Shown here piece by piece: positions 51,074-60,647 of a stretch of DNA of 64,000 bases. The stretch is from Winogradskyella flava (GTDB taxonomy: Bacteria; Bacteroidota; Bacteroidia; Flavobacteriales; Flavobacteriaceae). The translations under genes were made by a program, and so were the position numbers. Under the pieces are notes generated by a model. It searched no databases and was not told where the DNA came from. It worked only from the letters and a program-made list of their open reading frames with translations. Every line of letters starts with the position of its first letter. The stretch's first letter is position 1. The stretch lies in the NCBI RefSeq assembly GCF_014243395.1, contig NZ_JACLCP010000003.1, positions 248,001-312,000 of the forward strand. The letters run 5' to 3'.

Positions 51074-51804
51074 CTTTTGTTTATGGATTTATTTAGGTTT
51101 TCAAAAGGCTGTTTCAAGGCTTCGAATTTCAAGGCATCAACACCAAACTCACCATACCAAACATAGTCATATATTCTTGTGATGTTCTTAAAACCATCTT
51201 TCAAGCTCGTTTTACCAATTTCTTTAATATAGTCTTCATTGGTTTTTTGTGGTTGCCACGAAATAGTATCATTTTCCGTTAAGTACTTTAAGGATAATAA
51301 GTAGTAATAGCGAATAGCGAGTCTATAATTTTTTTGATTGATGGCTTCTTTTATCAATGCTGGTATGTCCTCATTTTTAATAATTTGTTCTTCTTCTGTA
51401 ATGGTAATATTGCCTTGCGCCTTAGTTTTCATGATGAGTCTATTTGAATTGACTTTTAGAAAAAACCGTATCAGCAGAAAAATTAAAACACCAAGTAGTA
51501 TATAAGGCAATATTCTGAATACAAAATAGAGGAATCCAGTTGCCGTACCAACTCCAAAAATAGCTTCCCAAAATTTTCTGAGAATATTACGAAGCCAGCG
51601 ATATGCTCTATCTAAAAAGGATTCTTCTTGTTGGACTTCTATATAATTAAAGTCATCATCAGCCTTGTAAGATTCTAGATCTTTTTCTGAAATATCTTGT
51701 TTTTCAATATCGGTATCATCGAATAGTACAGGTTGCTCGCTTTGTTGTGCAAAAGATAATTGCACAAAGCAAAAACAAATACATAAAAACCTGTGTAGCT
51801 TCAT
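51070..51804 (-). CDS. DUF4129 domain membrane protein
   Basis: The 244-residue protein has a signal peptide (about residues 1-19), an acidic extracytoplasmic segment and a membrane helix at about 88-112. A cytoplasmic DUF4129 domain follows: A-I-N-Q-K-N-Y-R-L-A-I-R-Y-Y-Y-L-L-S-L-K-Y-L near 150-171, then I-S-W-Q-P-Q-K-T-N-E-D-Y and the terminal Y-D-Y-V-W-Y-G-E-F. In other taxa DUF4129 is fused to transglutaminase domains. The gene abuts the membrane-protein gene before it with no spare base. Confidence 0.9.
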   Translation of the reverse strand: MKLHRFLCICFCFVQLSFAQQSEQPVLFDDTDIEKQDISEKDLESYKADDDFNYIEVQQEESFLDRAYRWLRNILRKFWEAIFGVGTATGFLYFVFRILPYILLGVLIFLLIRFFLKVNSNRLIMKTKAQGNITITEEEQIIKNEDIPALIKEAINQKNYRLAIRYYYLLSLKYLTENDTISWQPQKTNEDYIKEIGKTSLKDGFKNITRIYDYVWYGEFGVDALKFEALKQPFENLNKSINKS

Positions 51805-52698
51805 TTAGTCTTCCGTTTTACCAATTTCGCTTATGCGCTCGTAAGTGCCAGTAAAGTTGGCTTTTTCATGAAGGTGGAAATAGATGGCAGCACCACCAAC
51901 TACCAAAATGATATTTAGAAAGAATTGAAAAAAAGTATTCAGTACATTCAGTAATATTAAAATAGGGTCTTGATAAAAATCGTTCATGTTTGCAGGATCT
52001 ACTTCACCAGAAAAAATTCCAGTACCAATCAAGGTATATATGGCAGAAGGAATAGCGAAAACAAAGCTGATAATATAAAAAATTATAAATAAGACAATGT
52101 ACGTTCCGAAAGCGGTCCAGAAATCCACATTAACTAAATTGAAACTTTTACTGTAAGCATCTGTAGTGGATTGTCTTGGTTCAAACACATAGATGCTAAA
52201 AACTATGGACATCGGTACCATGGCATAAAATACAGGTAAAAAACACAAACAAATTGCAACCAATAGTGTCATACCCTTTAGAAATCCTATACCAAAGAAC
52301 GACCAAAATGATCTGTAAACATTCTTCTTTATTTCTAAAAAGTCAGTATTTCCTTTGTTGTCTACATAAGATTTTATGTAGTAAAGCGCAGAAGCGCCTG
52401 TAAATATATAGGCAGCTATGGCAGAAAGAAGATAAACGATTGCTGCTATTAAGGTTAACATGACACTACTACCATTAAAACCAGGCTGTTCATAATTTGT
52501 AAAATCAAAAATATCTCCAGCAACATAATTATAAACCGCGAGCGACAACATAAAGACAAGAATTGCAGGTCCTGCAATGTTAAAAATGCTTTTTGTAAAT
52601 GGTTTAAATTCATTTCGTATAAAACCAAAGGTGTCAGTAAGTATACCACTAAAATCGCTATTCTTTCTAAATTCTATATAAGGTTTGTTTGTATTCAT
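51805..52698 (-). CDS. Polytopic membrane protein of the MoxR operon (DUF4013-like)
   Basis: The 297-residue protein has six or so membrane helices (about 40-60, 80-108, 135-160, 160-185, 200-225 and 250-275). It ends in a short cytoplasmic tail containing H-L-H-E-K-A-N-F-T-G-T-Y-E-R-I. The layout resembles DUF4013 or glycerophosphodiesterase membrane-domain proteins, but I cannot fix the family. It overlaps the SpoIIM gene by four bases and abuts the DUF4129 gene, so it is an integral member of the operon. Confidence 0.78.
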   Translation of the reverse strand: MNTNKPYIEFRKNSDFSGILTDTFGFIRNEFKPFTKSIFNIAGPAILVFMLSLAVYNYVAGDIFDFTNYEQPGFNGSSVMLTLIAAIVYLLSAIAAYIFTGASALYYIKSYVDNKGNTDFLEIKKNVYRSFWSFFGIGFLKGMTLLVAICLCFLPVFYAMVPMSIVFSIYVFEPRQSTTDAYSKSFNLVNVDFWTAFGTYIVLFIIFYIISFVFAIPSAIYTLIGTGIFSGEVDPANMNDFYQDPILILLNVLNTFFQFFLNIILVVGGAAIYFHLHEKANFTGTYERISEIGKTED

Positions 52699-53711
52699 AT
52701 CGGTTTAGTTTGAGGTAGGTTTTCTGTTTCAACCAAGTCCTGTACTTCTATAATTTGTTGTGATCTTTTATGTAATTGTATGGGATAAAACACATAATAA
52801 AATAAAATGAGCGTTAATGAACCACCAATGATAATTATGGCCAACCAATCTGGCATTTCGGTATGTCTTGTAACAAAGCCCTCTAAAAAGCCAGCAATAA
52901 TAAAAAATGGTATGGTACTCATGAGAATTTTAAGTCCGTTTATGACACCACGTTTAAAAGATTCTAAGCGTGGAAGCGTACCCGTGAATAGCATGCCATT
53001 TCCCATGACCAATCCAGCACAACCAGCAATAATGATTACCGAGATCTCTATAGTGCCATGTATCCAAATGGTTCTGGCAGATTCCCATAGCAAGCCTTGT
53101 TCATAGAAGAAATACTGAAAGCTACCTAGCATGATACCATTTTGCATTAGTATGTAAAGTGTACCGACACCAAATAAAATACCATATCCAAAAGCCAATA
53201 ATGCCACTTTTATATTATTTAGCGTAATACCTAGAAACATATTAAATTCGCCTTGCTCTTTGTAAACAGCCATTGGATCGCCATTTTCTATATTCTCTAA
53301 AGTCATATTTACATAACCGTCACCCAGAAAAGATCTTACAAAATCACCTTCACTAGCAGCGGAAAATGCACCAACAGCCACGAAAAAAGAAAAGACTAGA
53401 AATGTAATCAACAATTCACGATGATGCTGATAAAACATATTAGGAAATTCCGTCTTAAAAAACGAAATCAATCGGTTTTTCGGTTCTTTCTTCGTCTTAT
53501 AAATATTCTGATGTGCTTGAGATGCTAGCTGATTGAGATAACGCTCTGTATTGCTATTTCTATAAAACGTTTTTGCATAGCTTAAATGGTCAGTAACTTC
53601 AATATATAGGTCGGAAAGCAAATCAGGATCAATATTGGTTTTATTTTTAAGAATGCTTTCAAATTCTATCCATTTATCTTTATTTTGCTTCACAAAAGCC
53701 GCCTCGCGCAT
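52695..53711 (-). CDS. SpoIIM-family (stage II sporulation protein M) membrane protein
   Basis: The 338-residue protein has a helical N-terminal cytoplasmic part (about 1-95). Membrane segments and SpoIIM motifs follow: F-L-G-I-T-L-N-N-I-K-V-A-L-L-A-F-G-Y-G-I-L-F-G-V-G-T, then W-I-H-G-T-I-E-I-S-V-I-I-I-A-G-C-A-G-L. The family is found in many non-sporulating bacteria. It heads the minus-strand operon and diverges from the RDD gene across a 36-base gap. A role in envelope remodelling is only suggested by the family name and neighbours. Confidence 0.93.
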   Translation of the reverse strand: MREAAFVKQNKDKWIEFESILKNKTNIDPDLLSDLYIEVTDHLSYAKTFYRNSNTERYLNQLASQAHQNIYKTKKEPKNRLISFFKTEFPNMFYQHHRELLITFLVFSFFVAVGAFSAASEGDFVRSFLGDGYVNMTLENIENGDPMAVYKEQGEFNMFLGITLNNIKVALLAFGYGILFGVGTLYILMQNGIMLGSFQYFFYEQGLLWESARTIWIHGTIEISVIIIAGCAGLVMGNGMLFTGTLPRLESFKRGVINGLKILMSTIPFFIIAGFLEGFVTRHTEMPDWLAIIIIGGSLTLILFYYVFYPIQLHKRSQQIIEVQDLVETENLPQTKPI

Positions 53712-53747
53712 ATACTAAAACCTTTAGGTTTTCAAAGAAAAGAAAAT

Positions 53748-54464
53748 ATGGATGAATTTCAAATAGAAACCGCCCAAAATGTAGGGATTAACCAAAACGT
53801 TGCGAGCATTGGCGATCGTCTATTGGGTTACCTTATTGACAGTGCGATTATACTGTTATACTTCATAGCTTCTATTATGCTTTTGGTAACTTTAGATTTA
53901 GACATGGGTGACGCTTGGGCGATATATTTACTGGTTAATCTACCTGCATTTTTATACTATGTCCTTTTGGAGACCTTTTGGGATGGAAAAACAGTTGGCA
54001 AGAGTGTAATGAGGACTAAGGTCGTAAAGTTAGATGGATCAAAACCTGGTTTCGCTAACTATTTTGTGAGATGGATTTTGCGCATAGTGGATGTGGCTTT
54101 AACATCTGGTGGAGCTGCAGTTTTGACTATTCTAATAAAAGGTAATGGTCAGCGTATTGGTGATATTGCCGCAGGTACCACAGTTATAAGTGAAAAGCAA
54201 AAAGTGAGTATTGATGATACCATTTTGAAAGAAATACCAATGGATTATGTGCCGTCTTACAGTCAGGTGACAGTTTTAAACGATACTGATATACAGAAAG
54301 TGAAAAATCTTTACGATGAAGCTGTAAGAAAAGGGAATCACAATATTATTTTAAACTTGCATCATCGTTTGGTTAAGGTAATGAATGTTGAGCCGAAAGA
54401 GAAGCCTGTCGATTTTGTTGCCAAAGTGATAAAAGATTATAATTACTACACACAAAACATGTGA
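53748..54464 (+). CDS. RDD-family membrane protein
   Basis: The ATG at 53748 (238 residues) is preferred to a TTG at 53685 that would lie inside the divergent SpoIIM gene. The protein has the RDD pattern: V-A-S-I-G-D-R-L-L-G-Y-L-I-D-S-A near residue 20 (Arg and the first Asp), a second helix, W-D-G-K-T-V-G-K-S-V-M-R-T-K-V near 76-92, and R-I-G-D-I-A-A-G-T-T-V-I after the last helix. A cytoplasmic tail of about 75 residues follows. The one-base overlap with the next gene (TGATG) couples them. Confidence 0.92.
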   Translation: MDEFQIETAQNVGINQNVASIGDRLLGYLIDSAIILLYFIASIMLLVTLDLDMGDAWAIYLLVNLPAFLYYVLLETFWDGKTVGKSVMRTKVVKLDGSKPGFANYFVRWILRIVDVALTSGGAAVLTILIKGNGQRIGDIAAGTTVISEKQKVSIDDTILKEIPMDYVPSYSQVTVLNDTDIQKVKNLYDEAVRKGNHNIILNLHHRLVKVMNVEPKEKPVDFVAKVIKDYNYYTQNM

Positions 54465-55078
54465 TGTTTTTTCAAACTATAGATATTTTAGGAACTATTG
54501 CTTTTGCCATTTCAGGCGTTTTGGTCGCTATGAACAAGCGCATGGATCCATTCGGTGTTTTAATCATAGCTTTTGTTACCGCAGTTGGTGGTGGAACACT
54601 GCGCGATGTCATGGTAGGTGTCGAACCTGTATCCTGGATGCGAAATATGACCTATGTTTATGTCATTGTTGCATCAACCATATTTGCTGTTGTATTCAGA
54701 AATCAATTAAAGCACTTAAGGCGTTCACTGTTTTTGTTTGATACTATTGGTATTGGATTGTATACCGTTATTGGTATTGAAACAGGTTTAGTTGCTAATT
54801 TGCATCCAGTAATTTGTGTCTTTTTAGGGACTATGACTGCTTGTTTTGGAGGTGTGATACGAGATATTCTATGTAATGATATTCCTGTCATTTTTAGAAA
54901 AGAAATCTATGCTACAGCTTGCATTTTGGGTGGTTTTACCTATTTCTTATTACTTCATTTTTTGGAAGGCAGAAATTACCTTTTTATTATTGCTGGATTA
55001 GTCGTTATAATAGTTCGCATACTGGCTGTTCGGTTTAAGATTAGTTTACCTAGTTTGTATAAGAATGAAGATGATTAA
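54464..55078 (+). CDS. TRIC/UPF0126-type cation channel family protein
   Basis: The ATG at 54464 is chosen over a GTG three bases earlier; it overlaps the RDD stop. The 204-residue protein holds two UPF0126 repeats of three helices each. Each repeat has the kinked glycine motif: T-A-V-G-G-G-T-L-R-D-V-M-V-G in the first and A-C-F-G-G-V-I-R-D-I-L-C-N-D in the second. Bacterial TRIC homologues are trimeric K+/Na+ channels. It is coupled to RDD and its stop overlaps the convergent hydrolase gene by four bases. Confidence 0.92.
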   Translation: MFFQTIDILGTIAFAISGVLVAMNKRMDPFGVLIIAFVTAVGGGTLRDVMVGVEPVSWMRNMTYVYVIVASTIFAVVFRNQLKHLRRSLFLFDTIGIGLYTVIGIETGLVANLHPVICVFLGTMTACFGGVIRDILCNDIPVIFRKEIYATACILGGFTYFLLLHFLEGRNYLFIIAGLVVIIVRILAVRFKISLPSLYKNEDD

Positions 55079-55719
55079 ATGAACTTTTTAATTATTCTTG
55101 TAATTTCCTCTGCTTTCTTTAGTACACAAATATGACTTCCGTTTCTTATTATATAATCTGGTTTTTTAATTAATTTAAAGGGTAAAGTTTTATCTTTTGT
55201 ACCATGGATATGAATGATTTCTGTCGATATATTAGGTGCTCTCCAAGAAGACAAGCTTCTCAAAGCCCATTGTAAATATGCATTAGAATGTTGACTAACC
55301 ATATTTTTAAAGAGGTTCTTCTCTTCATCATTTTCAAAACCGTGGGTTGCACCCCAAAATCTAATAGTTCTTAAGCTAATCTCTTTAGTGAATAATTTAT
55401 ATACTCTTAATGGTTTAACTAGTTTTAAAGAGAATGGTAATTCTTTTCTTGACTTTATACTAGAGATTAATATGATTTTTTCTATTTGATGAACACTTGC
55501 AATTTCTTGAGAGACCGCACCCCCTAGCGAATGACCTATAAGAATCGTTTTCTCTGAATATTTTTTAGTTTTTGAGAATAAACGCAATGCGTAATCGTGG
55601 AATTTTTCTTTTGGTAATGGTTCAATCCAGTTGAGATGTTCTAATTCAAGACCTGATAAGTCTAGATTTTTAAAGATCTGACAGTCGTAACCTAATCCTG
55701 GGATAAAAACTATGCGCAC
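55075..55719 (-). CDS. Alpha/beta hydrolase
   Basis: The start is a GTG, since a stop codon lies directly before it in frame. The 214-residue protein is a small alpha/beta hydrolase: I-P-G-L-G-Y-D near residue 6, nucleophile elbow G62-H-S64-L-G-G, an acid residue in H-G-T-K-D-K-T-L-P, and G-S-H-I-C near the end with the catalytic His. No signal peptide. Substrate unknown. No terminator was seen between it and the convergent channel gene; their 3' ends overlap. Confidence 0.88.
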   Translation of the reverse strand: MRIVFIPGLGYDCQIFKNLDLSGLELEHLNWIEPLPKEKFHDYALRLFSKTKKYSEKTILIGHSLGGAVSQEIASVHQIEKIILISSIKSRKELPFSLKLVKPLRVYKLFTKEISLRTIRFWGATHGFENDEEKNLFKNMVSQHSNAYLQWALRSLSSWRAPNISTEIIHIHGTKDKTLPFKLIKKPDYIIRNGSHICVLKKAEEITRIIKKFI

Positions 55720-55799
55720 TTATTTTTTAACTAAGTTAACAAATTAATGGTTTCAAAACACGCAAGCTTTACGATAGCAACATGTGAAATTTGGTTTAC

Positions 55800-57332
55800 T
55801 TAATTCTTATTCTTTATTCTTGTAATAAAATCTTTAGAACTTTGGTTGTTGGGATCATGTTTAAGAGAGGTTTCAAAAGCTTCTAGTGCCAACTGATAAG
55901 TCTTTTTTTGATAATATGCTTCTCCAAGACTATTAAAGACATTTGTTGAATTTGGGAATTTTTCTGCATTGAGCTTAAAAACTGTTAAAGCTTCATCTAA
56001 TTTACCGTTCTGCATGTAAAAATACCCTAAAACATTAATGTTGGCCTCGAGAATGAGACCAAGTCTGTTCTCATCTAATTTTTTGGTATAATTGATTGCT
56101 TCTAGCGTTTTTCCTTTGTCTAATAGACTTTCAATGACATAGGAGTGCATTACTGCTTCTAAGCCTAATTCTCTTTCGTATTGACGTGTTAATGTACCCT
56201 CTAAAAACCATTCTTCAGCATAATTAACGATGAGTTCTTTGTACTCACTTAATTGATTTGTCATGATCATTATCGCAAAGCCTTCTTCAGGACGAATCAC
56301 CATTCTAGAGTTTTGTCCATCAATAGCACCATTATGACCAATATTTCGTTTACCATTCTTTAAAAAACCACCAATACCTGCGTAGTAATACCAAATTTCA
56401 TCTCCATTTCTAACGCTAACGTTTTTATGCGGTTTAGCAATGAAATCATAGGACTTTGGTTGCAAAAGAACTGTGTTGTTGTGTTGTCCATTGTTTGCAA
56501 AAAATGATAGCCATTTACTCATGTCAATTGGCGTAGAACTAATAGCGCCTGTCGGGGCAATTACTGTGACATCAACTGGTTGGGCAACTGTAAATCCATC
56601 TTTTTGATATCCAATAGCTCTATTATCGTGTACAATAAACTCATCAAAACGTGTATAAGAATCATTCATTTGCATTGGCTCAAAAATCTCATTTTTTATA
56701 AGTGTTTCCCAAGATTCTCCAGTCACTTTTTCAGAAGCTAATCCACCAATAGCAAACATCATGTTGTTATAATTATAACTTGCTCTAAATGCGGTTGAAA
56801 AATCTTGTTGAGCTAAAAGCCCTAATAATTTATCTCGTGTATAGTTTTTGTATTTCCAGGCTGCTGTATTTTTTGCTAATCCTGTACCATGAGATAATGC
56901 GTCTAGAACCGTTAAATTATCTTCAATGTACTGCTCTTTAAGTTTAAGGTTTGTTATATAACTCTTCAAAGGTTTATGCCAATCTAAAAGTCCTTTTTCA
57001 ACAAGTTTCGCTGTCAAAACACCAGTAAATGATTTGGTACAAGAACCAATGGAAAACAATGTGTTTCCATCAACTTTTTTGTTTTCGCTTAAGTTACTAT
57101 AGCCTAAACCACCGCTATATAAAACTTTGTTATCCTTAATGATAGATATACCAACACCAGGTACATTTAACTTTTCTCTTATACTATCTGCAATTTTAAG
57201 AAAGGTTTCTAGTTTTTCTTTATCAGACAGATTTTTAGATGTTATAGGCTTCTTTGAGTTCCAGTTACCAGAATAAACTAGTGGAATATTAAGAAAAGAA
57301 ATGATGACTGCGATGAATACTGTTTTTTTCAT
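55800..57332 (-). CDS. Exported serine hydrolase (class C beta-lactamase-like) with TPR tail
   Basis: The ATG at 57332 (510 residues) begins a clear signal peptide; a TTG at 57374 only adds an unlikely leader. The beta-lactamase domain has S97-C-T-K100 (SxxK), Y188-N-N (YxN) and a late H-N-G box in the position of KTG. About 100 C-terminal residues form TPR-like helices (A-E-K-F-P-N-S-T-N-V-F-N-S-L-G-E-A-Y-Y-Q-K). The family includes esterases and peptidases; beta-lactam hydrolysis is not implied. The AraC gene lies 88 bases upstream on the same strand. Confidence 0.9.
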   Translation of the reverse strand: MKKTVFIAVIISFLNIPLVYSGNWNSKKPITSKNLSDKEKLETFLKIADSIREKLNVPGVGISIIKDNKVLYSGGLGYSNLSENKKVDGNTLFSIGSCTKSFTGVLTAKLVEKGLLDWHKPLKSYITNLKLKEQYIEDNLTVLDALSHGTGLAKNTAAWKYKNYTRDKLLGLLAQQDFSTAFRASYNYNNMMFAIGGLASEKVTGESWETLIKNEIFEPMQMNDSYTRFDEFIVHDNRAIGYQKDGFTVAQPVDVTVIAPTGAISSTPIDMSKWLSFFANNGQHNNTVLLQPKSYDFIAKPHKNVSVRNGDEIWYYYAGIGGFLKNGKRNIGHNGAIDGQNSRMVIRPEEGFAIMIMTNQLSEYKELIVNYAEEWFLEGTLTRQYERELGLEAVMHSYVIESLLDKGKTLEAINYTKKLDENRLGLILEANINVLGYFYMQNGKLDEALTVFKLNAEKFPNSTNVFNSLGEAYYQKKTYQLALEAFETSLKHDPNNQSSKDFITRIKNKN

Positions 57333-57419
57333 AATGATTTTGATTTGATGAATTGCTCTTAAGTCTAAAAACAAAAGTATTATCTTAAATCAATAAAAAA
57401 TTGTAAAAAATGTTAGCTG

Positions 57420-58220
57420 CTACTTTATTAGTTGGTCAAAAAACAAGTTGCTGGATTTTGAAAAATCAGAAGGCGTAACTCCAGTTACTCTTTTCATGTC
57501 CTTAATAAAGTGGGACTGGTCAAAGTATCCGAATTTATAGGTTATACTAGTCAATGATTCCTCTGGATGTTCCATTCGATAAGACATAATTGCACGCAAA
57601 CGCGTATAAACTGAAAATTCTTTAATTGAATTTTTAGTCTGCTCAAAGAATATTTGGTTGAGTTTCTGTCGTGAATATGGAAACTTATCTAAAAGTGTTT
57701 TAATTTTTATAACGCCTTGTTTTTCATAAATGTAATTGCAAATGGCCTTACTAATTTCATAGGTTTTTGGATGAGGTAGTGCTTTATCAAGAAAGAAATT
57801 TTCAATTTGTTTTACTTTTTCTTCAAGTGTACTTGAATTGAAAATACTATTGTGAAGTGCTTCAACATTAGAATATGACGTCTTGGATAAATCTAGAATA
57901 GATGTGCGGCCATTGTTGAAGAAAAACGATGTTGCCCAAGGTTGAATCTTTATCGCTAAATAATGCATTGTTGTTGGAATAACAAATTTAGAAGGCATCT
58001 CTACCTTTCCAATAAGAAATGATTGAGGCAAAATCATGGGATTACCATTTGATATAATTGAAATATCATGCTCTTTAATAAACCCGAATTCAGAAAGGCC
58101 ATCTTGAATAATAGATCCTGTATTTTGCTGTGCCCTTTCGGTTTTAAGTTCAACGTAGTGATAACATTTAAAAATGTCTTTTAGCGCTTCGCTAGGTGAT
58201 ATAAAATGTACTTGTTGCAA
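57420..58220 (-). CDS. AraC-family transcriptional regulator
   Basis: The start is a TTG at 58220, because no ATG or GTG exists near it in frame and the N-terminal fold would be lost with later codons. The 266-residue protein has a DUF6597-like N-terminal sensor region (residues 1-145). The C-terminal AraC domain has two helix-turn-helices (K-I-K-T-L-L-D-K-F-P-Y-S-R-Q-K-L-N-Q-I-F and S-L-T-S-I-T-Y-K-F-G-Y-F-D-Q-S-H-F-I-K-D-M-K). It likely regulates the adjacent serine hydrolase gene. Confidence 0.9.
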   Translation of the reverse strand: MQQVHFISPSEALKDIFKCYHYVELKTERAQQNTGSIIQDGLSEFGFIKEHDISIISNGNPMILPQSFLIGKVEMPSKFVIPTTMHYLAIKIQPWATSFFFNNGRTSILDLSKTSYSNVEALHNSIFNSSTLEEKVKQIENFFLDKALPHPKTYEISKAICNYIYEKQGVIKIKTLLDKFPYSRQKLNQIFFEQTKNSIKEFSVYTRLRAIMSYRMEHPEESLTSITYKFGYFDQSHFIKDMKRVTGVTPSDFSKSSNLFFDQLIK

Positions 58221-58438
58221 TATGTATGAAAAAATGCTTAATTAGTATTATCGAGTAAGGAATTGATCAGAATGGCTTTTATGAGGTATATTAAAAATAA
58301 AATAGTAGACATACAATAACGGCAAAAATGATATTTCACCTTATTCTAATGTTGCTCTAAAGTTCACTTTGTAAATGGCTTTTAATTTACTCTAAAAACA
58401 CATTTCATAGTCTTTATAGTTTTAATAATTTGATTTTT

Positions 58439-60583
58439 TTAACTCTTTGGAACAGGAAATCCTCGATCTCGCATTAAGGCTTCAATTTTGGCATCACGAC
58501 CTCTAAATTTGCGATAGGCTTCTGCAGGATCCATAGCATTTCGTGGTGCGAATAAATACTTTACTAATTTGTCTGCCACATTTTTATCATAGAATCCACC
58601 TTCAGCTTCTCTAAAAGCTTCTGATGCATCACTGGTTAATACATCGGCCCACATGTATCCATAATAGGCTGTTGCATAACCCTCTCCTGAAAAGACATGT
58701 CCAAAATGCGGTGTTCTATGTCGCATTGGTAATTCTTTTGGCATCCCAAGCTCATCTAAAGTTTCACGTTCAAATTTATCAATGTCAATATTAGTTGGAT
58801 CTGCCAAGTGCAGTTTCATATCAATTAAGGCAGAGGCTAAATATTCCGTAGTACCAAAACCTTGGTTAAATGTCGACGTTTTTTTAATCTTTTCAACCAA
58901 CTCAGTGGGAATTGGTGTCCCAGTTTCATGATGGACTAAAAACTGATTGATAACTTTATCGGTAGATAACCAACGTTCTAATAATTGAGATTGAAACTCA
59001 GTATAATCTCTTACACCACCTTGCAATGTTGGATATTTTACATCTGCAGCAAAGAAGTGTAGGGCATGACCAAATTCATGAAAGAACGTCGTGGCATCAT
59101 CCCAAGATACTAAAACAGATTCTCCAGGAGCTGGTTTCACAAAATTTGAATTATTGGACGCCAATACATTAGTAGCACCTTCAAACGTTGTGGAACTTCT
59201 GTAAGTGGTTGCCCAAGCTCCTGAGCGTTTCCCTTCACGAGCATAAGGATCTAAATACCAAAGTCCGATATGCTTACCGGAATCTTTATCCGTAACCTCC
59301 CAAACTTTGACATCTTCATGAAACACAGGAACTGAACTTTCTTCAACAGGTGTAAACTTATAATGGAACAACTCGCCAGCCACAAAGAACATTGCTTCAG
59401 TAAGTTTATCCAATTGTAGATATTGTTTCACTTCATCACTATCTAAATCATACTTTTTTTGTCGAACTTTTTCAGCATAATAGCGGTAATCCCATGGTTC
59501 TATGGTAATATTATCACCAAGTTCATTCGCTACTTTTTGCATATCCGTTACTTCTTCTTTAACGCGTGCCGTAGCAGCAGGCCAAACCTTAAGCATCAGA
59601 TCCATGGCATTTTCAGGATTCTTTGCCATACGATCTTGTAATCGCCATTGTGCGTAATTATCATAGCCTAAGAGACCAACACGCTCCTTACGCAGTTTCA
59701 AAATCTCAGCGATAATTTTATTGTTGTCATAGTCATCGCCATTATCGCCTCGCGCATAGTAGTTTGTCCAAACTTGTTCACGTAAATCGCGATTTGTAGA
59801 GTAGGTGAGGAAAGGATCCATGGATGACCGCGTATTGGTGATAGCGTATTTACCGTCTTGTCCTTTATCGCTAGCAATTTTGGCAGCGGATTTTATAAAG
59901 CTGTCAGATAAACCGCCAAGTTGATCATTAGTTAAATACGTTACGTAGTTTTCTTCATCATGTAATACATTGTTGGAGAACTTGGTATAGAGTGTTGAAA
60001 GTTCCTTATTAATTTCGGCATAGCGCTTTTTCTTTTCGGTATCAAGGTTAGCACCATTCATTTCGAATTGCTTGTAGGTTAAATCGACAACACGCTGTTC
60101 TTGGGACTCTAGTGGATTTTCTTGTGAAGCGTCATAAACTGCTTTAATACGTTGAAACAATTTTTCGTTCTGCGAAATTTTGGACCTAAATTCTGAAAGT
60201 TTCGGTGCTAATTCTGCTTGGACTTCTCTAAATTCGGGTGAAGACATGTTACTACTCATGATACCATAATAGGTAAAAACACGATCCAGTGGTTTTCCAG
60301 CACTTTCCATAGCTGCGATGGTGTTTTCGAACGTGGGGTCATGTTCATTGTTGGCGATAGCATCAATTTCTTGTAGTTGAAGTTTCATACCCTTTTCTAC
60401 AGCTTCCTTTACGTCAGCCACATCCATTTTGTCAAAGGCAGGTGTACCTTGGTAAGATCCTTCCCATTCTTGAAGAAGTATATTGTTGGTCATTAATTTA
60501 TCATATTTTTTTTGTTCTTCTTTACAACTTGTCAATAGAATAATACAGCCTAGAACAGCAACTTTAATTGATTTAGAAATCAT
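58439..60583 (-). CDS. M3-family zinc metallopeptidase (Dcp/OpdA-like) lipoprotein
   Basis: The 714-residue protein has a lipobox at Cys20 (LLTSC) and the catalytic site F-F-H502-E-F-G-H506-A-L-H in the Dcp-type context, with the third zinc ligand expected in E-F-Q-S-Q-L-L-E-R-W. A G-Y-A-T-A-Y-Y-G-Y-M-W motif near the C-terminus is typical of M3A peptidases. It probably trims dipeptides or oligopeptides in the periplasm. It stands alone, with a 217-base upstream gap before the AraC gene on its 3' side and 64 bases to the cyclophilin gene. Confidence 0.94.
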   Translation of the reverse strand: MISKSIKVAVLGCIILLTSCKEEQKKYDKLMTNNILLQEWEGSYQGTPAFDKMDVADVKEAVEKGMKLQLQEIDAIANNEHDPTFENTIAAMESAGKPLDRVFTYYGIMSSNMSSPEFREVQAELAPKLSEFRSKISQNEKLFQRIKAVYDASQENPLESQEQRVVDLTYKQFEMNGANLDTEKKKRYAEINKELSTLYTKFSNNVLHDEENYVTYLTNDQLGGLSDSFIKSAAKIASDKGQDGKYAITNTRSSMDPFLTYSTNRDLREQVWTNYYARGDNGDDYDNNKIIAEILKLRKERVGLLGYDNYAQWRLQDRMAKNPENAMDLMLKVWPAATARVKEEVTDMQKVANELGDNITIEPWDYRYYAEKVRQKKYDLDSDEVKQYLQLDKLTEAMFFVAGELFHYKFTPVEESSVPVFHEDVKVWEVTDKDSGKHIGLWYLDPYAREGKRSGAWATTYRSSTTFEGATNVLASNNSNFVKPAPGESVLVSWDDATTFFHEFGHALHFFAADVKYPTLQGGVRDYTEFQSQLLERWLSTDKVINQFLVHHETGTPIPTELVEKIKKTSTFNQGFGTTEYLASALIDMKLHLADPTNIDIDKFERETLDELGMPKELPMRHRTPHFGHVFSGEGYATAYYGYMWADVLTSDASEAFREAEGGFYDKNVADKLVKYLFAPRNAMDPAEAYRKFRGRDAKIEALMRDRGFPVPKS

Positions 60584-60647
60584 GATGTGTTAGTTTAAGA
60601 AAAGTTCGATAGACAAGATATTAAAAAATGAAAACAGGACGTCTTAA

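Noticed and set aside
53685-53747. Upstream TTG start for the RDD gene
   Set aside because: It would place 21 extra residues inside the divergent SpoIIM gene and adds nothing like the RDD family N-terminus.
55800-57332. Beta-lactamase resistance gene
   Set aside because: The SxxK serine hydrolase fold with a TPR tail is shared by many esterases and peptidases. There is no specific evidence for antibiotic hydrolysis.
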